Notes: a model not told the origin generated them from the sequence alone. 64,000 nt of DNA from Deltaproteobacteria bacterium HGW-Deltaproteobacteria-8 (GCA_002840405.1 PHAR01000009.1:147409-211408), one strand, 5' to 3'. Positions 16,910 through 26,222 are shown, numbered from the stretch's first letter. Program-made: numbers and translations.

Positions 16910-17900
16910 CTCGTCGGCGAGTGATTCTCCTGACCGCATCAAGACCCTGCGCGCCAAGATCGCTTCGGAATTGCCCAACGTCGACTTCGTGCTGGGCTAT
17001 GGCCGGGGCTTCGACCCCCTGCACGCCACGCCCGTCACCGTGCGCACGGAAAAGGACCTGGACAGGCTCATCTTCGACCCCACCTGCGTGCAGAACCTGG
17101 CCACCAGCCTCTACGGGCTGCGCGGCAAGCGCCTGGGCGTGGTGGTCAAGGGCTGCGACTCGCGCTCCATCGTCCAGCTCCTGCAGGAGCGCCTGTGGGA
17201 GCGCGAGAACCTGGTGGTCTTCGGCCTGCCCTGCGAGGGCGTCATCGACCTGGCCAAGCTGCGCGTGACCATGGACATCGCCTCGGTCAAGGCCGTGCGC
17301 TTCGAGGGCTCCGTGCGCGACGGCAAGGTCGTGCTGACCCTGCCCGAGGGCGAGCGTGAGCTGCCCAGCGCCGGGCTTTTGGCCGACAAGTGCCTGCGCT
17401 GCCAGCACCCCAACCCGCTTGTCAGCGACCACCTCATCGGCCCGGAGATCGAGCCCCAGGGCGCACAGGACACCTACGCCGACCTGGCCGCCCTGGAGAA
17501 GCTCTCCACCCAGGAACGCTTCGACTTCTGGAAGCGCCAGATGGGCCGCTGCATCCGCTGCTACGCCTGCCGCAACGCCTGCCCGCTGTGCGTGTGCAAG
17601 CACGTCTGCCTGGCCGACAGCCGCGAGCCGCACTGGCTTTCCGCCGAGGCCACCCTGCAGGAGAAGTGGCTGTTCCAGGTCATGCACGCCCTGCACCTGG
17701 CCGGACGCTGCACCGAGTGCGGCGAATGCCAGCGCTCCTGCCCCATGGGCATCCCCATCCTGCTCCTCAAGCGCATGATGAACCGGGAGCTGAAGGAGCT
17801 GTTCAACTACCAGGCCGGGGTCAGCCTTGAGGCCGTCCCGCCCCTGCACACCTTCCTCATGGAGGAGGACCGCATCAAGGACAGGGGGCTGTTATGGTAG
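16899..17900 (+). CDS. flxC: Flx complex iron-sulfur protein, FrhB/FdhB-like (FlxC position)
   Basis: 333 residues. An N-terminal domain resembling the F420-hydrogenase/formate dehydrogenase beta family (VVKGCDSRSIVQLL, FGLPCEGVIDL) is followed by CLRCQHPNP and two [4Fe-4S] sets, CIRCYACRNACPLCVC and CTECGECQRSCP. The start ATG at 16899 has an ideal AAGGAGG and overlaps flxD; its stop overlaps flxB by 7 bases. The letter C follows from the gene order being the exact reverse of flxABCD, not from a unique motif. Confidence 0.72.
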   Translation: MASNSSASDSPDRIKTLRAKIASELPNVDFVLGYGRGFDPLHATPVTVRTEKDLDRLIFDPTCVQNLATSLYGLRGKRLGVVVKGCDSRSIVQLLQERLWERENLVVFGLPCEGVIDLAKLRVTMDIASVKAVRFEGSVRDGKVVLTLPEGERELPSAGLLADKCLRCQHPNPLVSDHLIGPEIEPQGAQDTYADLAALEKLSTQERFDFWKRQMGRCIRCYACRNACPLCVCKHVCLADSREPHWLSAEATLQEKWLFQVMHALHLAGRCTECGECQRSCPMGIPILLLKRMMNRELKELFNYQAGVSLEAVPPLHTFLMEEDRIKDRGLLW

Positions 17901-19000
17901 ACCGTTTCCTCAAGGACTCCGACCTGGCGGCAGTGACCGCAGCCTGGGCGCGCGACTTCCGCGTGCTGGCCCCGGTGCGCGAGGGCGCGGCCATCGTCTA
18001 CCGGCTCTTCTCCGAGGACATGCACCCCTTCCTGCTGCGCCCGCCCACGTCCTCGGCCAAGGAGGCCATCCTGCCCCAGACCGAGAACCTGTTCACCTAC
18101 AAGTACCGCAAGGACCAGGACGACCTGACCCGCACCGAGGTCTTTCTGGCCGAGGCCCTGCCCCCGGAGCCCACGCTGATCCTGGGGCCGCGGCCCTGCG
18201 ACGCGCGCGGCCGGCACCTGCTGGACCGCGTGTTCCTGGAGCGCGGCGTCATCGACCCGCAGTACAAGGCCCACCGCGCGGCCACCCTCTTCGTCACCGT
18301 GGCCTGCACAAGCATGCAGAACACCTGCTTCTGCCACTGGACCGGCGGGGCCATGGACGACGAGAGCGGCTCGGACGTGCTGCTGCACCCGGTGACCATC
18401 GGAGGAGTGGGCGGGTTCGTGGCCCACGCCGTGACCCCGGCCGGGGAGGAGCTCCTCGCCACGCTCCCCGAGGCCACCGCCCCCATGCTGGAGAAGCTGG
18501 CCGAGCGCCGCGCCGCAACCCCGGAGCCGGAACCGGCCCCGGACCTCTCGGACATCGCCGGGAGCTTTTTGGCCATGTTCGACAACCTGGACTTCTGGAC
18601 CGACCAGTCGGCCAGGTGCCTGTCCTGCGGGGTCTGCACCTACCTCTGCCCCACCTGCTCCTGCTTCAACATCACCGACGAAAACTACGGCATGAGCGGA
18701 CGCCGCCTGCGCACCTGGGACACCTGCATGAGCGCGCTGTACACCCTGGAGGGCAGCGGCCACAATCCGCGCTTCAGCCGGGCGCACCGCCTGCGCAACC
18801 GCGTGGGCCACAAGTTCAGCTACCACCCGCGCGAGTTCCCCGAAGCCGCCACCGCGCCCTCGGGCCTGGAATTCTCCTGCACGGGCTGCGGCCGGTGCAT
18901 CAAGTCCTGTCCCGTGGCCGTGGACATCCGGCAGATCGTGCTCGATGTGCTGGCCGCCGCCGCAGAAAAAGCCCCGGACAAGGTGGGGGGCACCAAATGA
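17894..19000 (+). CDS. flxB: Flx complex iron-sulfur protein, AsrA-like (FlxB position)
   Basis: 368 residues. The N-terminal region (GPRPCDARG, TVACTSMQNTCFC) resembles the anaerobic sulfite reductase A / hydrogenase beta-type electron carriers. Two [4Fe-4S] motifs follow, CLSCGVCTYLCPTC (about 237-250) and CTGCGRCIKSCP (about 325-336). It should pass electrons between the flavoprotein FlxA and FlxC/D. Overlaps both neighbours. As with FlxC, the B label rests on gene order. Confidence 0.72.
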   Translation: MVDRFLKDSDLAAVTAAWARDFRVLAPVREGAAIVYRLFSEDMHPFLLRPPTSSAKEAILPQTENLFTYKYRKDQDDLTRTEVFLAEALPPEPTLILGPRPCDARGRHLLDRVFLERGVIDPQYKAHRAATLFVTVACTSMQNTCFCHWTGGAMDDESGSDVLLHPVTIGGVGGFVAHAVTPAGEELLATLPEATAPMLEKLAERRAATPEPEPAPDLSDIAGSFLAMFDNLDFWTDQSARCLSCGVCTYLCPTCSCFNITDENYGMSGRRLRTWDTCMSALYTLEGSGHNPRFSRAHRLRNRVGHKFSYHPREFPEAATAPSGLEFSCTGCGRCIKSCPVAVDIRQIVLDVLAAAAEKAPDKVGGTK

Positions 19001-19830
19001 ACGCGAACAATCCCTACATCCCTGAACTGGCCACCATCATCGAGACCTTTGACGAGACCCCGGACGTCAAGACCTTCCGCGTGGTCCTGCAGGACCCGGC
19101 CAAGATGGCGGCCTTCCGCTTCGAGCCCGGGCAGGTGGCGCAGCTCTCCGTGTTCGGCACGGGCGAGAGCACGTTTGTCATCTGCTCCCCCCCGACGCGC
19201 ATGGAGTACCTGCAGTTCAGCGTCATGCGCGTGGGGGAGCTGACCCACCGCCTGCACACCCTGAAGCAGGGCGACCCCATCGGCCTGCGCGCGCCGCTGG
19301 GCAACCACTTCCCCCACCAGGACATGCGCGGCCGCGACATCGTCTTCATCGGCGGCGGGCTCGGCATGGCCCCCCTGCGCACCCTGCTCCTGTTCATGCT
19401 TGATAATCGGGCCGACTACGGCAACATCACCCTCATCTACGGCGGCAGAACCCCGGAGCACCTGTGCTTCAAGGACGAGCTGAAAGAGTGGGCCGCGCGC
19501 GGCGACATGCGCGTGGAGCTCACGGTGGACACCCCCGGCGAGGGCTGGCAGGGCCGCACGGGCGTGGTCCCGGCGGTGCTGACCGATCTGGCCGTGCGCC
19601 CGGAAAACGCCGTGGCCGTGACCTGCGGCCCGCCCATCATGATCCGCTTCACCCTGGAGGCGCTGGGCAAGCTGGGGTTCAAGGACGAGCAGATCGTGAC
19701 CACGCTGGAGCGGCGCATGAAGTGCGGGGTGGGCCTGTGCGGGCGCTGCAACATCGGCGAGAAATTCGTCTGCGTGGACGGGCCGGTGTTCACCCAGGCC
19801 CAGCTCAAGGGCCTGCCGCAGGAGTTCTAG
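18997..19830 (+). CDS. flxA: FAD/NAD(P)-binding oxidoreductase subunit FlxA
   Basis: 277 residues of the ferredoxin-NADP reductase/PyrK type. An FAD-binding barrel (FEPGQVAQLSVF, FVICSPPT) is followed by the NAD-binding fold IVFIGGGLGMAPLRTL (about 108-123) and VTCGPPIMI. A C-terminal MKCGVGLCGRCNIG plus a later Cys (FVCVDG) ligates a [2Fe-2S] cluster. This is where NADH should enter or leave the complex. ATG 18997 overlaps the flxB stop. Last gene of the run; no terminator is obvious after 19830. Confidence 0.88.
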   Translation: MNANNPYIPELATIIETFDETPDVKTFRVVLQDPAKMAAFRFEPGQVAQLSVFGTGESTFVICSPPTRMEYLQFSVMRVGELTHRLHTLKQGDPIGLRAPLGNHFPHQDMRGRDIVFIGGGLGMAPLRTLLLFMLDNRADYGNITLIYGGRTPEHLCFKDELKEWAARGDMRVELTVDTPGEGWQGRTGVVPAVLTDLAVRPENAVAVTCGPPIMIRFTLEALGKLGFKDEQIVTTLERRMKCGVGLCGRCNIGEKFVCVDGPVFTQAQLKGLPQEF

Positions 19831-20063
19831 AGCCTGTTCCCAAAAACGCCTTTTGCCCAAGACATCGCCATGCGCCTGTTGAGGGCCAGGGCTGTGCCGC
19901 ATGAGCACTCTCCCTGGCCCCAAATCGCCCCTTCCCACACCGGGGAACCACAATCCATCTTTTTGAAGCAGGACCTGGCCGGTCCTGGAAATTTCCAGCA
20001 ACCAGGGCTGAAGTTTTTTTTGAACCCCGCTGCCCCCACTGGATATTTTTCTTGCGCCAGACA

Positions 20064-20091
20064 TTGACATGGGAAACCCGAGGAGTATCCT
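20064..20091 (+). promoter_or_regulatory. Probable sigma-70 promoter of the decayed P460 copy
   Basis: TTGACA at 20064-20069, 16 bases, TATCCT at 20086-20091. It resembles the promoter of the intact copy (20725-20752) in spacing. The 230 bases between flxA and this point contain nothing I can name. Confidence 0.5.
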
Positions 20092-20139
20092 GGCACTGTA
20101 GGAATCTTTCCTCAACGCATGAAAGAGGAGGACACTCCA

Positions 20140-20636
20140 ATGGACAGGTCCAATCGCAAGTAAACGGCCCCTGCCCGTCCTGCGCTCCGATCTGCTTCCG
20201 CCCTGCCGCTCTCACGCAGCGGTTGCGGGCCAAAAGCCGGCAGCCAACGGTCAGGCTCTCAAGGAGTTCAACAAAAATGGGTCCCCAGGGGAACGGGATC
20301 TGATGCCGGAAACCTGCAAGATGCGCCCAGGCAAGGAGCCACACGGCGCGGCCGAGAAAGTCCGCAAGGACCAGGCGGCCCGCAAGGCCATCATCAAGGA
20401 GAAGGCCGGGACCATGCCCGACAAGGCTGTCATCGTGGAGGAAAACCGCAGGCCTGGCAAGAAACTCGCCGCGGTCACGATGCAGGACGATACAAGGTTG
20501 CACCAGAGGCCAGGTCAACAGGCGGCTCAACAACAGCCCGGACACACATACAGCTGTCGAGGGCAAGCAGCACCCCTGCACAAGACGCCGCCACCAGGCC
20601 GAGGATACTGACAACGTCGCGCTGGTTCCGCTGAAA
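20140..20636 (+). pseudogene. Decayed paralogue of the cytochrome P460-type gene that follows
   Basis: A start with AGAGGAGG in front (20140) hits a stop after 7 codons. From about 20240 the reading frame is clearly homologous to the next gene: ANGQALKEFNK then DLMPETCKMRPGKEPHG against ADGQALQDYIT and DLMPGTTKMRQGKEPHG. After about 20490 homology continues only in other frames (YKVAPEA; GKQHPC; DNVALVPLK against KAPAPC and DYVILAPLK). The haem site CIQCH has become CTRRRH, so no haem could be attached. At least two frameshifts plus the early stop make it a pseudogene. Its promoter and terminator survive. Confidence 0.85.
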
Positions 20637-20667
20637 AGAGCAACCGGCCCAACAGACCCCAACAAAC

Positions 20668-20704
20668 AGGCCGCCCAGGACAACCCGGGCGGCCTTCTTC
20701 TTTG
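20668..20704 (+). terminator. Terminator of the decayed P460 copy
   Basis: Arms AGGCCGCCC (20668-20676) and GGGCGGCCT (20687-20695), then TTCTTCTTT. A proper rho-independent terminator directly after the pseudogene. Confidence 0.8.
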
Positions 20705-20724
20705 GGAAAGACCCTGCCCGTTCG

Positions 20725-20752
20725 TTGACAAGTTCTGTGCGTGGCGTAATAG
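20725..20752 (+). promoter_or_regulatory. Sigma-70 promoter of the intact P460-type gene
   Basis: TTGACA (20725-20730), 16 bases, TAATAG (20747-20752), 41 bases before the ATG at 20794. The leader contains GGAGGAG as ribosome binding site. Confidence 0.65.
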
Positions 20753-20793
20753 GAAACAATCTAGGTCCCTATAACCTTTTGGAGGAGAGCCCC

Positions 20794-21294
20794 ATGCGCA
20801 AAGCCATTTATCAGGCCATCGTGCTCGCCGGACTGTGCGCCCTGCTTCTGCCCGTATCGCTCATGGCCGCAGACATGACCAAGATGCCCGCCGCCGACGG
20901 CCAGGCCCTGCAGGACTACATCACCAAAACCGACCCTTACGCCAAATGGGACCTGATGCCCGGCACCACCAAGATGCGCCAGGGCAAGGAACCCCACGGC
21001 GCGCTCCAGAACGTCTACGTGAACAAGGCGGCCCTGAAGGCCATCAAGGACAAGGCTGGAGCCATGCCCGACGGGGCCATCGTCGTGAAGGAGAACTACA
21101 TGGCGGACAAGAAGCTCAGCTCCGTCACGGTGCTGTACAAGAAGAAGGGCTTCAACCCCGAGGCCGGGGACTACATGTGGCTCAAGTACGGAGCGGACAT
21201 GAAGATCCTGGCCCAGGGCAAGCCCGCACCCTGCATCCAGTGCCACACCCAGGCCAAGGCCAATGACTACGTCATTCTGGCCCCACTCAAGTAG
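20794..21294 (+). CDS. Periplasmic cytochrome P460-type c haem protein
   Basis: 166 residues. A signal peptide (residues 1-24, ending SLMAA) exports it, and one haem c site CIQCH lies near the C-terminus (about 147-151). The body (WDLMPGTTKMRQGKEPHGAL, VVKENYM, YKKKGFNPEAGDYMWLKYG) matches the cytochrome P460/beta-fold domain family common in sulfate and metal reducers. It probably acts in periplasmic electron transfer or small-molecule chemistry (hydroxylamine/NO type); its exact job is unknown. A frameshifted copy lies directly upstream, so the gene was once tandemly duplicated. Own promoter and terminator. Confidence 0.8.
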   Translation: MRKAIYQAIVLAGLCALLLPVSLMAADMTKMPAADGQALQDYITKTDPYAKWDLMPGTTKMRQGKEPHGALQNVYVNKAALKAIKDKAGAMPDGAIVVKENYMADKKLSSVTVLYKKKGFNPEAGDYMWLKYGADMKILAQGKPAPCIQCHTQAKANDYVILAPLK

Positions 21295-21320
21295 GCCGCA
21301 CAAGTCTCCCACCCAAAACA

Positions 21321-21354
21321 AAAGGCCGCGCCGGAGTGCTCCGGGGCGGCCTTT
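21321..21354. terminator. Bidirectional terminator between convergent genes
   Basis: AAAGGCCGC-GCCGGAG pairs with CTCCGG-GGCGGCCTTT around a 2-base loop. A on the left and T on the right flank allow it to serve both the P460-type gene (+) and the EF-hand gene (-). Confidence 0.85.
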
Positions 21355-21381
21355 CCTTGCCTCAGGCTGCTGGGACGGACC

Positions 21382-21831
21382 CTAGAAGCGGAACAGGGCG
21401 AACTCGCTCGGCCGCAGCGCCTTGTCCTTGTCGGCGTCGGCCCGGGCAAAGGCCTCCCGGTGCTTGCGGCGGAAGTACTCGTCCAGGTCCTCCTGGCTGA
21501 TGTAGCCATCGCCGTTTATGTCCATCTCCTTCAGGTTCACGGTGCCGAACTGCTCCAGCCCGGTGATGCCCGCCTTGCGCTGCTCCTCCGGCGTGAGCTG
21601 GCCGTCTCCGTCCAGGTCCGCGTCGGAGATGCGGAAGGGCTTGACGCCCGCGCTCTTCTTCTTGGCATAGGACAGCACTTCCTCCAGGCTCAGGCGCCCG
21701 TTCTTGTCCGTGTCCATGGCCTTGAAGGTCAGGCCGCCGTTCGGGCCAGTCGGCGGTGTCTGGGCCTGGGCCGAGAAGGCCGCCCCCAGCAGGGCCGCGC
21801 CCAGAACGAGCGCCACGCGTGCATGCCTCAT
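21382..21831 (-). CDS. Secreted EF-hand calcium-binding protein
   Basis: 149 residues with a signal peptide (residues 1-23, AFSAQA). Four EF-hand loops are visible: DTDKNGRLSLEE, DADLDGDGQLTPEE, DINGDGYISQED and DADKDKALRPSE, so two calcium-binding pairs; the fourth is less canonical. It is probably a periplasmic calmodulin-like protein; partners are unknown. The ATG at 21831 follows GGGGGAGAG. It converges on the P460-type gene. Confidence 0.85.
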   Translation of the reverse strand: MRHARVALVLGAALLGAAFSAQAQTPPTGPNGGLTFKAMDTDKNGRLSLEEVLSYAKKKSAGVKPFRISDADLDGDGQLTPEEQRKAGITGLEQFGTVNLKEMDINGDGYISQEDLDEYFRRKHREAFARADADKDKALRPSEFALFRF

Positions 21832-22245
21832 CTCTCCCCCTTGCATCGGCCGGATCGGCCGCACTGCGATTTTCGCAAGCCTACACGAGGGGGGGTGCAC
21901 AGGGCAATGCCCTTGGGCCAGGCTTCGCACACCTTCCGCAGCAGATCCTCGCCGCCGCCCAATTACGCCACCTTGCCCCGCTGGCTGGCGCCCACACTTC
22001 TTGCCCCCCCGCAATGCGTCCCGTCCATGTGGAGGACATCCGGTGGAGACAAAATTTTGCTGAAATACTGGATGCGGCATCGGGAATAACAATTCCACAC
22101 CAAAGAGATCAGACACTTATCGAGGAAACCACCTTGTGGCGGGCAGAGACAAGCTTCCCCTTAAGATCTTTGTAGGCTATGACGAAAACGAGATTGACCA
22201 TACTGTCCGTCAACGTGGGAGCCACCGCTCCCGCAAGGAGCTCAC
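21832..22245. other. Intergenic region, no gene seen
   Basis: 414 bases between the EF-hand gene and the chemoreceptor gene. No coding pattern on either strand, no clear sigma-70, sigma-54 or flagellar sigma-28 promoter. It must contain the divergent promoters of both genes. Confidence 0.5.
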
Positions 22246-24126
22246 ATGTCGCTGAATTTCCTGAACGCCATCGGCAGGGCCAAGATTTCCGTCAAAATAT
22301 GGATCATCTCTGCGGTGACCATCACCCTGTTCGTCCTGGCCACCTTCTATGGCTTCCTGCCCCTCATGGCGGACAAGCTCATGGAGGAGAAGCGCACCAT
22401 GCTGGCCAACCTCGTGCGGGTGGAAGAGACCCAGGTGCGCGACTATCAGGCGCGCGTGGGCAAGGGGGAGTTCTCGCCCGAACAGGCCAAGGCCAAGGCC
22501 CTGGAGTTCATCGCCAAGCACCGCTACGGCCCGGACGGCAAGGACTATTTCTGGGTCAACAGCAACGACAGCACCCCGGTCATGATCATGCACCCCACGG
22601 TGCCCGCCCTGGACGGCAAGCCCATCGTGGACCCGAAGTTCAACACCGCCACAAGCATGCGCTACCGCAACGCGGACGGGAAGTGGGTCGTCACTGAGAT
22701 CCCCGGCGGCAAGGGCAACCTGTTCCAGACCATGATTCAGGTGACCGGCAAGAGTCCGGACGGCCTGGGCTACGTCACCTACAACTGGCCCAAGCCCAAG
22801 GCCGGCGGCGGCGTCACCGACAACACCTTCCCCAAGGAGTCCTGCGTCAAGCTGGACAAGGAGTGGGGTTGGGTCATCGGCACCGGCGTCTACGTGGACG
22901 ACGTGGAGGCCGAGGTGGCCGGGATGCGCCTCATCGTTCTCGGCGTGGTGGGCGTGGTGGCCCTGGCCGCAGCCCTGCTGACCCTCATCATCCTGCTGGG
23001 CATCACCCGGCCCCTGGGGCGGCTGGTCGGCTACTCCCTGAGCGTGGCCAGGGGCAAGCTCGACGCGGGCATCAAGGGCAGCTACCACGCCGAGCTTGGC
23101 GAGCTCAAGGACTCGCTCAGCCTCATGGTGACCCACCTCAAGCAGGAGATCGGCGTCGCCAAGCAGCAGGAGGCCCTGGCGGCCTCAAAGACCTGCGAGG
23201 CTGAGAATGCCCTCCAGGCCCTGCAGTGCGCAGAGGGCGAAGCCAAGGCCCAGACCAGGCAGGCCGTGGCCGAAATCGTGACCAAGCTCAAGGGCGCCAG
23301 CGAGGAGGTTTTGTCCTCCGTCTCCACGGCCATGAGGGAGATCGAGGACATCCACAGAGAATCCGAGCAGCAGCTTGGGCACATCGCCGAGGTGGCCACG
23401 GCCATGGACGAGATGACCGCCACGGTCCTTGAAGTGGCCAAAAACGCCGGGCGGGCGGCCGAGGGCGCGGATAACACCCGCCAGAGCGCCGAGAACGGGG
23501 CGCGCGTGGTGGAGAGCTCGGTCAAGGCCATCAACACCGTGCACGACCTGACCGTGGAGCTCAAGACCAACATGGTGGAGCTGCACACCCAGGCCGAGGG
23601 CATCGGGCAGATCATGGGTGTCATCTCCGACATCGCCGACCAGACCAACCTGCTGGCGCTCAACGCCGCCATCGAGGCTGCACGCGCGGGCGACGCCGGG
23701 CGCGGCTTCGCCGTGGTGGCCGACGAGGTGCGCAAGCTGGCCGAAAAGACCATGAACGCCACCAAGGAGGTGGCCCAGGCCGTGAACGCCATCCAGGCCG
23801 CGGCCAAGCTCAACATGAACGGCACCGACGCCGCAGCCAAGGCCGTGGAGCAGGCCACCGCCTTTGCCAACGAGTCGGGCCAGGCCCTGAAGAGCATCGT
23901 GCACCTCGTGGCCGGCACCTCGGACCAGGTGCGCAGCATCGCCACGGCCTCGGAACAGCAGTCCGCCGCCAGCGAGGAGATCGACCACATCGTCAGCAAG
24001 GTCCGCTCCGCCTCCCAGGTGGCGCTCGACAACACGGCCTCCGCCGCCAACGCCGTGGCCAAGACCTCGGGCGCCGCGCGCACCCTGCAGGAAGAGATCG
24101 AGGACCTGAAGAAGATCTACACCTAG
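22246..24126 (+). CDS. Methyl-accepting chemotaxis protein with single Cache sensor
   Basis: 626 residues. Membrane segment 1 (about 15-37), a periplasmic single-Cache-type sensor (about 40-215, with [12 protein letters not shown] and [14 protein letters not shown]), membrane segment 2 (about 225-250), a HAMP region, and a cytoplasmic coiled-coil signalling domain whose hairpin tip is [20 protein letters not shown] (about 465-484). It senses small ligands, typically organic acids, and signals to CheA/CheW. AAGGAG stands before the ATG at 22246. Single transcription unit, with a terminator at 24151. The ligand cannot be named. Confidence 0.93.
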   Translation: MSLNFLNAIGRAKISVKIWIISAVTITLFVLATFYGFLPLMADKLMEEKRTMLANLVRVEETQVRDYQARVGKGEFSPEQAKAKALEFIAKHRYGPDGKDYFWVNSNDSTPVMIMHPTVPALDGKPIVDPKFNTATSMRYRNADGKWVVTEIPGGKGNLFQTMIQVTGKSPDGLGYVTYNWPKPKAGGGVTDNTFPKESCVKLDKEWGWVIGTGVYVDDVEAEVAGMRLIVLGVVGVVALAAALLTLIILLGITRPLGRLVGYSLSVARGKLDAGIKGSYHAELGELKDSLSLMVTHLKQEIGVAKQQEALAASKTCEAENALQALQCAEGEAKAQTRQAVAEIVTKLKGASEEVLSSVSTAMREIEDIHRESEQQLGHIAEVATAMDEMTATVLEVAKNAGRAAEGADNTRQSAENGARVVESSVKAINTVHDLTVELKTNMVELHTQAEGIGQIMGVISDIADQTNLLALNAAIEAARAGDAGRGFAVVADEVRKLAEKTMNATKEVAQAVNAIQAAAKLNMNGTDAAAKAVEQATAFANESGQALKSIVHLVAGTSDQVRSIATASEQQSAASEEIDHIVSKVRSASQVALDNTASAANAVAKTSGAARTLQEEIEDLKKIYT

Positions 24127-24150
24127 GCGAGCCCAAGGCCGCCACAGCAC

Positions 24151-24188
24151 AAGGCCGCCAGGAAGGGAACGCCCCTCCTGGCGGCCTT
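24151..24188. terminator. Terminator between chemoreceptor and nitroreductase
   Basis: AAGGCCGCCAGGA (24151-24163) and its perfect complement (24176-24188) with a 12-base loop, placed between two convergent genes. Confidence 0.8.
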
Positions 24189-24211
24189 GCCGCGTTTCAA
24201 GTCCAGGCGCG

Positions 24212-25015
24212 CTAGATCCAGCGCACCTTGGCCTCATTCCTCGGCGGCAGGCGCTTGAAGCCGTGCTTCGGGTATCCGGCCATGAGCGCGCCCAGGACCT
24301 GGTGCCCCTCGGGGATGCCCAGGGCTGCGCAGAGTTCCGGCGAGTCCTTGGCCGCCAGCATGAGCAGCCCGGCCCAGCAGGTGCCCACGCCATGCGCGTG
24401 GGCCGCCAGCTCGAAGTAGGTGAGCGCGATGGCCCCGTCCACGGTGTGGTCAAAGCCCGTGGCTGCGGCGTGGGCCACGATGAGGTTCGGCGCGCCGCGC
24501 AGGATCGTGTCCTCGCCCTTGTCCCAGGCCTCAATGAATCCCAGGAAATACGGCAGCCGCCGCAGCGCCTTGGCCGTGAGCCCGGCCAGCTTGAGCATGC
24601 TCTCGCGGCCCTCCACCACCACCCAGTTGACCGGCTGGGCGTTCATGCCCGAGGGGGCGTAGCGCGCGGTGTCGATGAACTGCGTCACCAGCCCATGGTC
24701 CAGGGGGTGCGCCTTGTAGCGGCGCACCGAACGGCGCGAACGCAGGAACTGTTCGGCGGCCTCCGGGGCCACGCTGAACTTCTTCTGCACGGCGGGCAAG
24801 TCGGACGGGTCGATTCCGGCCAGGGTCAGCGCGGCCTTGGGGCATACGGCGATGCAGTGGCCGCACATGTAGCAGCGCGTGGCCGCGTCCTCCGCGCCGA
24901 CAGGCAGGCCGTCCGGGCCAAAGGAGATGAGGGCCGCCGGGCATTCCCTGACGCACAGGCCGTCCTTGTCGCAGTGCGCGGGATCAATGAGGATGTGGGG
25001 TTTGAGCTGGGGCAT
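24212..25015 (-). CDS. Ferredoxin-nitroreductase fusion protein
   Basis: 267 residues. The N-terminus is a two-cluster ferredoxin domain, with CDKDGLCVRECP and CYMCGHCIAVCP (about residues 15-60). The nitroreductase domain starts at SRRSVRRYK (about 94-102) and has the FMN-binding arginines, the middle PSGMNAQPVNW block and the GTCWAG segment. Such fused enzymes transfer electrons from internal clusters to FMN and reduce nitroaromatics or other flavin-accessible substrates. The start at 25015 has AAGGAG at about -8; a longer start at 25036 lacks one. It ends 17 bases after the start region of the transporter-like gene, on the same strand. Confidence 0.9.
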   Translation of the reverse strand: MPQLKPHILIDPAHCDKDGLCVRECPAALISFGPDGLPVGAEDAATRCYMCGHCIAVCPKAALTLAGIDPSDLPAVQKKFSVAPEAAEQFLRSRRSVRRYKAHPLDHGLVTQFIDTARYAPSGMNAQPVNWVVVEGRESMLKLAGLTAKALRRLPYFLGFIEAWDKGEDTILRGAPNLIVAHAAATGFDHTVDGAIALTYFELAAHAHGVGTCWAGLLMLAAKDSPELCAALGIPEGHQVLGALMAGYPKHGFKRLPPRNEAKVRWI

Positions 25016-25032
25016 ATGGTTCTCCTTGTGCT

Positions 25033-26019
25033 TCACAATGAGGCGATGACGCCCACGACGCAGCCAGTCATGAGCGAGGCGATGACCCCGGCCAGCAGCG
25101 AGCGCAGGCCCAGGCCGGTGATCTCGCTACGGCGCTCCGGGCACAGGGTGCCCAGGCCCGCGATGAGGATGCCCAGACTGCCGAAGTTGGCGAAGCTGCA
25201 CATGGCGTAGGTCAGGATCAGCCTGGAATGGTCCGAAAGCGCGCCCGCAGGCAGGGCCGCCAGGTCGATGAAGGCCAAAAACTCGTTGAGGATGATCTTG
25301 GTGCCCAGAAGCGACCCGGCGGTCTGGGCCTCGGCCCAGGGCACGCCGATGAGCCAGGCCACGGGGGAGAGCGCCACGCCCAGGGCGCGCTGCAGGGTCA
25401 TGGGCGCGCCCGCCACATCCGGCAGGACGGCTAGGCCGATGTTGGCCAGCTTGACCACGGCCACGAACACGATGAGCATGGCCACGATGTTCCAGAAGAG
25501 CTGCAGGCCCTCCCAGGTGCCCCGGCACAGGGCGTCCACCGAGCCCGAGGCGGCGGACTTGGGCATCTTATGGCCCAGGGTGGGCTCGCCGCGCTCCGGG
25601 AGCATCAGCGCGGCCACCAAAAGTGCCGCTGGCGCGTGGATCACCGAGGCCGTGAGGATGTGGCCGAGCGCGTCGGGGATGACGTTCTGCAAGACCGAGG
25701 CGTAGAGCACGAGCATGGTGCCCGCGATGCAGCTCATGCCCGTGGCCATGAGCGCGAAGAGCTCGCTCCGGGTCATGACCACAAGATACGGGCGGATCAA
25801 CAGCGGCGACTCGATCATGCCGAGAAAGATGCAGCCCGCCGCGCCCACGCCGAGCGCCCCGCCGATGCCCATGGCCTTCTCCAGCACCAGGGAGAACAGG
25901 CGCACCACGCCATTCAGGCCCATGAACAGGGCCTTGAAGGCCGGGATCTTGAGTACCAGGCCGGCGATGCCGAATTGCAGGGCCAGCCCGGCTATGATCA
26001 TGCGCCAGGGCAGGCGCAA
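25033..26019 (-). CDS. Compact nucleoside transporter-like protein (CNT/NupC family)
   Basis: 328 residues with about 8 hydrophobic segments. Family blocks are LGMIESPLLIRPYLVVMTRSE (the G-Q/x-T/S-E-A/S-P substrate motif region), IGVPWAEAQTAGSLLG and FANFGSLGILIAGLG. CNT transporters have about 400 residues; here the first helices and a segment of about 60 residues before GMIESP are missing. The first available start is TTG 26019 after an in-frame stop, with no good ribosome binding site; ATG 26004 is an alternative. It may be a shortened functional variant or a deletion derivative. It lies 17 bases upstream of the nitroreductase gene. Confidence 0.65.
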   Translation of the reverse strand: MRLPWRMIIAGLALQFGIAGLVLKIPAFKALFMGLNGVVRLFSLVLEKAMGIGGALGVGAAGCIFLGMIESPLLIRPYLVVMTRSELFALMATGMSCIAGTMLVLYASVLQNVIPDALGHILTASVIHAPAALLVAALMLPERGEPTLGHKMPKSAASGSVDALCRGTWEGLQLFWNIVAMLIVFVAVVKLANIGLAVLPDVAGAPMTLQRALGVALSPVAWLIGVPWAEAQTAGSLLGTKIILNEFLAFIDLAALPAGALSDHSRLILTYAMCSFANFGSLGILIAGLGTLCPERRSEITGLGLRSLLAGVIASLMTGCVVGVIASL

Positions 26020-26222
26020 GAGGCGGCTGCGTTACAGGGAATTCGGACGCGTGGGAAGACCGCCGTCCTGCCATCTTGTGCGCGTTTTTTCGGGCTTTGT
26101 GAAGGGGGGAGGGAGACAACCGCCAAACAATATCGGCTGGTTGACCGCAGACAGTGGCGTATGTATTGATTGCCCTGACCAGCCAGAACAGAGGATAAAC
26201 GCACAAGGAAACAGGAGGCGGC

